Of a DNA stretch of 32,492 nucleotides, positions 26,045 to 32,492 are shown piece after piece (positions within the stretch are counted from its first letter, which is position 1; every line of letters starts with the position of its first letter). The position numbers and the translations under genes are program-made. The stretch spans positions 1-32,492 of the forward strand of contig JACRAB010000326.1 of assembly GCA_016213575.1 (NCBI GenBank), given 5' to 3'. This DNA is from Actinomycetota bacterium. Lineage in GTDB: Bacteria; Actinomycetota; Actinomycetes; Actinomycetales; Kineosporiaceae. The notes under the pieces are model-generated. The model saw only the letters and a program-made list of their open reading frames with translations, was not told the origin of the DNA and made no database searches.

Positions 26045-27292
26045 GTGCCCCTCGCTCCCTACCGTGCAGTGCTGTCCGTCCCCGGTGTCCTGCGCCTGCT
26101 CCTGTTCGGGGTGCTGGCGCGTGTCCCGCAGACGGCGGCCGGCATCGTGCTGTCGCTGCACGTCGTCGGCCCGCTCGGCCGTGGCTGGGCGGCGGCCGGG
26201 CGCGTCGGGACGGCGGCCACGGTCGGGATGGCGATCGGCTCGCCGTGGCGCGGGCGCGCCGTCGACACCCAGGGCCTGCGCCGTGCGCTCGTGCCGTCGG
26301 TCGTCGCGTCGGCGCTCGTCTGGGGCACCGCCCCGTTCGTCGGCTACCGGCTGCTGCTCGTGCTCGCGGTCGTCGGCGGCGTGCTGAGCCTGCCGATCTT
26401 CACCGTCATGCGGCAGTCGCTCGCCGTCATGGTGCCGGCCGAGAGCCGCCGGTCGGCGATGGCGCTGGACTCGGTGGGCGTCGAGCTGTCCTTCATGGCC
26501 GGCCCCGCGCTCGGCGTGCTCCTCGCGACCCAGCTGTCGACGTCCGCCGCGATCCTGTCCGTCGGCGGCTGCATCGTCGTCTCCGGGCTCGCCCTCATCG
26601 CGTTCGACCCGCCGACCCGCAGCGCGGACGGCGTCGCGGCCGACGCGGCCGAGGCGGTCGCCGCGCGCGAGCAGGAGGCGGCCGGCGGGTCCGCCCCGGC
26701 CGGCGTTCCCGGGCGCTCGCGAGGGCGGCTGACCAGCCCGGCGATGCTCGCCGTCCTCGGGGCCACGGCGGCCGCGACCGTCGTGCTCGCCGGTACCGAC
26801 GTGTCGGTCGTCGCCCACCTGCGGGCGGACGGCGCGCTCGCCCTCACCGGCCTGATCTTCGCGGCCTGGGGGATCGGGTCGATCCTCGGCGGCCTCGTCT
26901 ACGGCACCCTGCACCGGCCGGTGTCGCCGCTGCTGCTGCTCCTCGGGCTGGGTGTGCTCAGCATCCCGGTCGGGCTGGCGCCGTCGCCGTGGTTCCTCGC
27001 GCTGACGATGCTGCCCGCGGCGGCGCTGTGCGCACCGGTCATCACCTCGACGTCCGAGGCGATCGTCCGGCTCGTGCCGGAGGCGGTGCGCGGCGAGGCG
27101 ATGGGCTGGCACGCGTCGGCGCTCCAGGTCGGCAGTGCGATCGGCGCCCCGCTCGCCGGGGTCGCCATCGACGCGGACGGCGCCTGGGCCGGGTTCGCCG
27201 CGGTCGGGGCAGCGGGTGTCGTCCTCGCCCTCGCCGGGCTGGGCGTCCTGCGGCTGCGCCGGTCGCGGGCGGCGGCGCTCGTCCCGGCGTGA
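26045..27292 (+). CDS. MFS transporter
   Basis: About 12 hydrophobic segments; VPAESRRSAMALDSVGVELSFMAGPALGVLL; C-terminal half ALCAPVITSTSEAIVRLVPEAVRGEAMGWHASALQVGSAIGAPLAG. Confidence 0.88.
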   Translation: MPLAPYRAVLSVPGVLRLLLFGVLARVPQTAAGIVLSLHVVGPLGRGWAAAGRVGTAATVGMAIGSPWRGRAVDTQGLRRALVPSVVASALVWGTAPFVGYRLLLVLAVVGGVLSLPIFTVMRQSLAVMVPAESRRSAMALDSVGVELSFMAGPALGVLLATQLSTSAAILSVGGCIVVSGLALIAFDPPTRSADGVAADAAEAVAAREQEAAGGSAPAGVPGRSRGRLTSPAMLAVLGATAAATVVLAGTDVSVVAHLRADGALALTGLIFAAWGIGSILGGLVYGTLHRPVSPLLLLLGLGVLSIPVGLAPSPWFLALTMLPAAALCAPVITSTSEAIVRLVPEAVRGEAMGWHASALQVGSAIGAPLAGVAIDADGAWAGFAAVGAAGVVLALAGLGVLRLRRSRAAALVPA

Positions 27293-27323
27293 CGGCCGGT
27301 TCGGACCCTGCCCCGGGTGCTGC

Positions 27324-27329
27324 TAGTCT
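27324..27329 (+). promoter_or_regulatory. Candidate -10 (TAGTCT) for the infC-rpmI-rplT leader
   Basis: TANNNT hexamer about 245 nt upstream of the infC start. Confidence 0.4.
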
Positions 27330-27342
27330 GTGGGACTGACCG

Positions 27343-27535
27343 ACCAGGTCTAGGCCTGGTACGCAAGTGGAGTCTCTCCCACCTGTCACCGCAGCACCGA
27401 AGCGGTCCGGGTTCCGGTCCAGGCCACTCCTCCGGGAGGGGTCGTCCTGCCGTGGTCGGCAGGGCCGAGTCACGGCGTCGCTGCCGTGGCCGTGGTCCTC
27501 GAGGCTCCCGTGCGTCCGCGTCCGGGAGCCTTTCT
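27343..27535 (+). promoter_or_regulatory. Structured infC leader with terminator/attenuator-like hairpin
   Basis: Hairpins ACCAGG/CCTGGT (27343-27360) and CCTGCCG-TGGT-CGGCAGG (27446-27463), then GGCTCCCG-12nt-CGGGAGCC (27503-27530) followed by TTTCT. Confidence 0.6.
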
Positions 27536-27574
27536 CGTGCGCGGTGGTCCCACCGACGTGAGAAGGAGCACCAC

Positions 27575-28198
27575 ATCAGCGAGCCGAGGATCAACGACCG
27601 TATCCGTGTCCCCGAGGTGCGGCTGGTCGGCCCCAACGGGGAACAGGTCGGGATCGTCCGCATCGAGCAGGCGCTGCAGCTGGCCCAGGAGGCCGACCTC
27701 GACCTCGTCGAGGTCGCCCCGCAGGCGCGCCCGCCGGTCTGCAAGCTCATGGACTTCGGCAAGTTCAAGTACGAGTCGGACATGAAGGCACGTGAGGCCC
27801 GGCGCAACCAGGCCAACACCGTCCTCAAGGAGATCCGGCTCCGGCTCAAGATCGACCCGCACGACTACGGCACGAAGAAGGGCCACGTCGAGCGGTTCCT
27901 CCGGGCCGGCGACAAGGTCAAGGTCATGATCATGTTCCGCGGTCGTGAGCAGTCCCGCCCCGAGATGGGCGAGCGGCTCCTGCAGCGGATGGCGGCGGAC
28001 GTCGCCGAGCTCGGGTTCGTCGAGAGCTCGCCGACCCGGGACGGCCGCAACATGGTCATGGTCATCGGGCCGCACAAGAAGAAGGCCGAGGCCAAGGCCG
28101 AGATGCGGGCCCGCAAGAGCGAGGACCGTGCCGACGCGCCCCAGGGCGCCGAGGAGCACGTCGCGGACGTGACGGTCACCGAGTCCGCCGAGGCGTGA
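27575..28198 (+). CDS. infC: Translation initiation factor IF-3, ATC start codon
   Basis: [28 protein letters not shown]...[13 protein letters not shown]...[20 protein letters not shown] (27563-27568) sits 6 nt before ATC 27575; no nearby in-frame ATG/GTG. Confidence 0.95.
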   Translation: MSEPRINDRIRVPEVRLVGPNGEQVGIVRIEQALQLAQEADLDLVEVAPQARPPVCKLMDFGKFKYESDMKAREARRNQANTVLKEIRLRLKIDPHDYGTKKGHVERFLRAGDKVKVMIMFRGREQSRPEMGERLLQRMAADVAELGFVESSPTRDGRNMVMVIGPHKKKAEAKAEMRARKSEDRADAPQGAEEHVADVTVTESAEA

Positions 28199-28301
28199 GC
28201 CCGGCGGCCGGCGGCCACCGAAGCAGCACGACGCACCACCGGAACCATCCCAGCACCACAGCACCATCGAGCCGTGCGCCGAGCGCGGCCCGACCGGACG
28301 A

Positions 28302-28320
28302 GGGCGCCCCCGGGGCGCCC
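28302..28320. repeat. GC-only hairpin GGGCGCCCC-C-GGGGCGCCC upstream of rpmI, flanked by direct repeats CCGGACGAGGG
   Basis: Perfect 9-bp arms; direct repeats at 28294-28304 and 28319-28329. Confidence 0.6.
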
Positions 28321-28341
28321 GGACGAGGGAGTACGGCAGCC

Positions 28342-28536
28342 ATGCCGAAGATGAAGACGCACAGCGGCGCGAAGAAGCGCTTCCGGGTCACCGGGAAGGG
28401 CAAGGTCATGCGCGAGCAGGCCAACCGCCGCCACCTGTTCGAGGGCAAGGCGTCCAAGCGGACGCGTCGCCTCGCCCAGGACGTCGCGCTGGCCCCGGCC
28501 AACGCCAAGGGCATCAAGCGCCTCCTCGGCCTGTGA
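28342..28536 (+). CDS. rpmI: 50S ribosomal protein L35
   Basis: [44 protein letters not shown]. Confidence 0.98.
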   Translation: MPKMKTHSGAKKRFRVTGKGKVMREQANRRHLFEGKASKRTRRLAQDVALAPANAKGIKRLLGL

Positions 28537-28644
28537 GCCGGCCGGGCGCGGCCGCGACAGCGGCTGCCGCCCGATCCGCCGACACCTGCCCTCAGCAGCC
28601 TTCCCCGCTGCAGCACTGCAGCTGACGTACCAAGGAGAATCGAC

Positions 28645-29028
28645 GTGGCACGCGTCAAGCGGGCGGTCAACGCCCAGAAGAAGCGCCGGGAGACCCTCGA
28701 GCTCGCCAGCGGCTACCGGGGCCAGCGGTCCCGGCTCTACCGCAAGGCCAAGGAGCAGGTCACCCACTCCCTCGGCTACGCCTACCGCGACCGCCGCGCC
28801 CGCAAGGGCGACTTCCGCCGGCTCTGGATCCAGCGCGTGAACGCCGCTGCGCGCCAGAACGGCATGACCTACAACCGCTTCATCCAGGGCCTCAAGGCCG
28901 CGGGTGTCGAGGTCGACCGCCGCATGCTCGCCGAGCTCGCGGTCAACGACGCGGCGGCCTTCACCGCGCTCGTCGCGACGGCGAAGGCGGCCCTGCCGGC
29001 GACGCCGGCGGCCGAGCCCGCGGCCTGA
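28645..29028 (+). CDS. rplT: 50S ribosomal protein L20
   Basis: [51 protein letters not shown] and GTG start. Confidence 0.98.
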   Translation: MARVKRAVNAQKKRRETLELASGYRGQRSRLYRKAKEQVTHSLGYAYRDRRARKGDFRRLWIQRVNAAARQNGMTYNRFIQGLKAAGVEVDRRMLAELAVNDAAAFTALVATAKAALPATPAAEPAA

Positions 29029-29071
29029 GCACCGTCGTCGCGCGCCGTACGGCACAGCACTGAACAGCACC

Positions 29072-29947
29072 ATGCACGTCCCGGAGCGCCCGGGGCCTGC
29101 GCCGCTCGCCAACCCCCGGTCCGACCGGGTGAAGGCGGTGCGCAGGCTCTCCGGGCGCTCCGCGCGTGTGCGTGAGGGCCGGTTCGCCGTCGAGGGGCCG
29201 CAGGCCGTCCGGGAGGCGGTCGCCGGTCCGGGGGTGCTCGCGCTCTACGCGACGGACGACGCCGCCGGGCGGCACGCCGCAATCCTCGACGCGGCCCGCG
29301 CCCGCGGGGTCGAGCCGGTCCCGGTCACCGACGAGGTGATGGCGGCGATGACGGAGACGGTCACGCCGCAGGGCCTGCTCGCCGTCTGCCGGCTCGTCGA
29401 CGTCCCGCTCGCGGACGTCGTCGCCCGCGCGCCGCGCCTCGTCGCCGTCCTGGCGCACGTCCGCGACCCCGGCAACGCCGGCACCGCGATCCGCGCCGCG
29501 GACGCCGCCGGCGCCGACGCCGTCGTCCTCACCGACGCCAGCGTCGACGTGCACAACCCCAAGTGCGTCCGGTCGACCGCCGGCAGCCTCTTCCACCTCC
29601 CCGTCGTCACCGGCGTCCCGCTCGCCGACGCCGTCGCCGCCCTGCGCGCGGCCGGCCTGACCGTCTACGCCGCGGACGGCGCCGGCGACCTCGACCTCGA
29701 CGACCTCCTCGACGCCGCCGAGGAGGTCCGCCGATCGGGCGGCCCCGACGAGGGTGCGCCCGCCGGCCTCGCCGGCCCGGTCGCGTGGGTCTTCGGCAAC
29801 GAGGCCTGGGGCCTGCCCGAGGCCGACCGGGCCCTCGCCGACGCCGTCGTCAGGGTCCCGGTCCACGGCCAGGCGGAGAGCCTCAACCTCGGCACCGCCG
29901 CGACGGTCTGCCTCTACGCGGCCGCCCGCGCCCACCGCCCGCTCTGA
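29072..29947 (+). CDS. SpoU/TrmH family RNA methyltransferase
   Basis: GRFAVEGPQAVREAV, VLAHVRDPGNAGTAIRAADAAGADAVVL, VFGNEAWGLPEADRALADAVVRVPVHGQAESLNLGTAATVCLY SPOUT motifs. Confidence 0.94.
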   Translation: MHVPERPGPAPLANPRSDRVKAVRRLSGRSARVREGRFAVEGPQAVREAVAGPGVLALYATDDAAGRHAAILDAARARGVEPVPVTDEVMAAMTETVTPQGLLAVCRLVDVPLADVVARAPRLVAVLAHVRDPGNAGTAIRAADAAGADAVVLTDASVDVHNPKCVRSTAGSLFHLPVVTGVPLADAVAALRAAGLTVYAADGAGDLDLDDLLDAAEEVRRSGGPDEGAPAGLAGPVAWVFGNEAWGLPEADRALADAVVRVPVHGQAESLNLGTAATVCLYAAARAHRPL

Positions 29948-30156
29948 CCGACCGTCCTCGGGCGGGATATCGACGCGAAAACGCGCGGGAAGCGTGCGTA
30001 CCCCGCCAGAGGACGGACGCCGCAAGTTCGCCAAGCTCCAGCCCGCCCCCGGTAACCCGTGCGCGAGCGACCCCGCACATCTGGGAGACTCGGGGCAGCC
30101 GCCGCCGAGCCGTCGGTCCGGCCGGCGGACGCGGATGCGCGGCACCCGAAACCTGA

Positions 30157-31271
<1,115 letters not shown>

Positions 31272-31272
<1 letters not shown>

Positions 31273-32492
31273 TGCGAGTTCCGCTTCCCTGGCTCGCGGA
31301 GTACGCCGCGCTGCCCGCGGGTGCCACCGGCGAGCAGGTCGCGGCCGACCTCGTCCGGGTCGGCCTGGAGGAAGAGGGCATCCACGGCGGTGGCGTCACC
31401 GGTCCGCTCGTCGTCGGCCGGGTCCTCGAGTTCGTCGACGAGCCGCAGAAGAACGGCAAGGTCATCCGCTGGTGCTCCCTCGACGTCGGTGACCTCAACA
31501 TCGAGAACGCCGACGGAACGCGCAGCCCGCGCGGCATCGTCTGCGGCGCGCACAACTTCCTCGTCGGGGACAAGGTCGTCGTCGTCCTGCCCGGCGCCGT
31601 GCTGCCCGGCCCGTTCCCGATCGCCGCCCGCAAGACGTACGGCCACGTCTCCGACGGCATGATCTGCTCCGCCCGCGAGCTCGGCCTCGGCGACGACCAC
31701 GACGGGATCATCCGGCTCGTCGAGTGGGGGCTGGACGACGCCCCCGTCGGTGCCGACGCCATCGCCCTGCTGGGCCTGGGCGAGGAGACCGTCGAGGTCA
31801 ACGTCACGCCCGACCGCGGCTACGCCCTGAGCGTGCGCGGCGTCGCCCGCGACTACGCGCTGAGCACCGGCGCGGCCTTCACCGACCCGGCCGCTGTCGA
31901 CGTCCCGAAGCCGACGGACGACGGGTTCGAGGTCCGGCTCGCGGACGACGCCCCGATCCACGGCGTCCCTGGCTGCGACCGCTACGTCGCCCGGGTCGTC
32001 CGCGGCGTCGACCCGACCCGGCCGTCGCCGGCGTGGATGCAGCGCCGCCTCGAGCAGGCCGGCATGCGGCCGATCTCGCTCGCGGTCGACGTGACGAACT
32101 ACGTCATGCTCGCCGTCGGGCAGCCGCTGCACGCCTTCGACCTGCACCGGCTCACCGCCCCGATCGTGGTCCGGCGGGCCACGGCGGGGGAGAAGCTCAC
32201 GACGCTGGACGACGTCGAGCGCACCCTCGACCCCGAGGACCTGCTCATCACCGACGACGGCGGGGCCCGCGTCCTGGCCCTCGCCGGCGTCATGGGCGGC
32301 GCGAGCAGCGAGGTCACCGACGCCACGACCGACGTGCTTGTCGAGGCCGCGCACTTCGACCCGATCACCATCGCCCGCACGGCGCGCCGGCACAAGCTCT
32401 CCACCGAGGCGAGCCGGCGCACCGAGCGCGGGGTCGACACCGACCTCGCCGACCGGGCCGCGGAGCGCGAGGTCCGGCTCATCGTCGAGCAC
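31272..32492 (+). CDS. pheT: Phenylalanine--tRNA ligase subunit beta, partial (runs off window)
   Basis: MRVPLPWLAEYAALPAG..., VEVNVTPDRGYALSVRGVARDYAL, ISLAVDVTNYVMLAVGQPLHAFDLHRL; TGATG overlap with pheS; no stop before the window end. Confidence 0.96.

Noticed and set aside
24062-27112. 1016-aa minus-strand ORF across the 5'-nucleotidase and MFS genes
   Set aside because: High-GC antisense artefact; it crosses a strong hairpin terminator and has no recognisable domain.
27317-27574. N-terminal extension of IF-3 in the ORF track
   Set aside because: It translates the structured leader and the terminator-like hairpin; the SD and homology place the start at ATC 27575.

Overview
This is a high-GC actinobacterial chromosomal window; the gene order and family content fit the Micrococcales/Cellulomonadaceae. 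It is mostly a housekeeping backbone. Order: dnaE; a DUF3352-like membrane protein; an aminotransferase/Lrp-AsnC pair; Uma2; a minus-strand run (nucleotidyltransferase, NUDIX, YbaK-like deacylase, LON-domain protein); a minus-strand membrane-protein/GntR operon; hisD; a three-gene coupled cassette; hisC-hisB-hisH; two small membrane proteins; hisA/priA; an SseB-like protein; a secreted 5'-nucleotidase; an MFS transporter; infC-rpmI-rplT; a SpoU/TrmH methyltransferase; pheS; and pheT, which runs off the right edge. No rRNA, tRNA, CRISPR or transposon was seen. The items most worth a second look are: (1) a translationally coupled three-gene cassette of YbjQ-like repeat proteins plus an unknown protein, inserted between hisD and hisC; (2) a leaderless 31-aa micro-ORF coupled through GTGA overlaps to two paralogous membrane proteins and a short GntR regulator, with a third paralog next door; (3) an in-frame amber stop in the LON-domain gene, followed by 46 well-conserved-looking codons; (4) eight candidate leaderless starts with TANNNT exactly 6-7 nt upstream; (5) infC starting at ATC behind a structured leader with a terminator-like hairpin; (6) a palindromic operator candidate with a half-site 31 bp away, upstream of the aminotransferase/Lrp pair. 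All calls come from reading the sequence; no database search was run.
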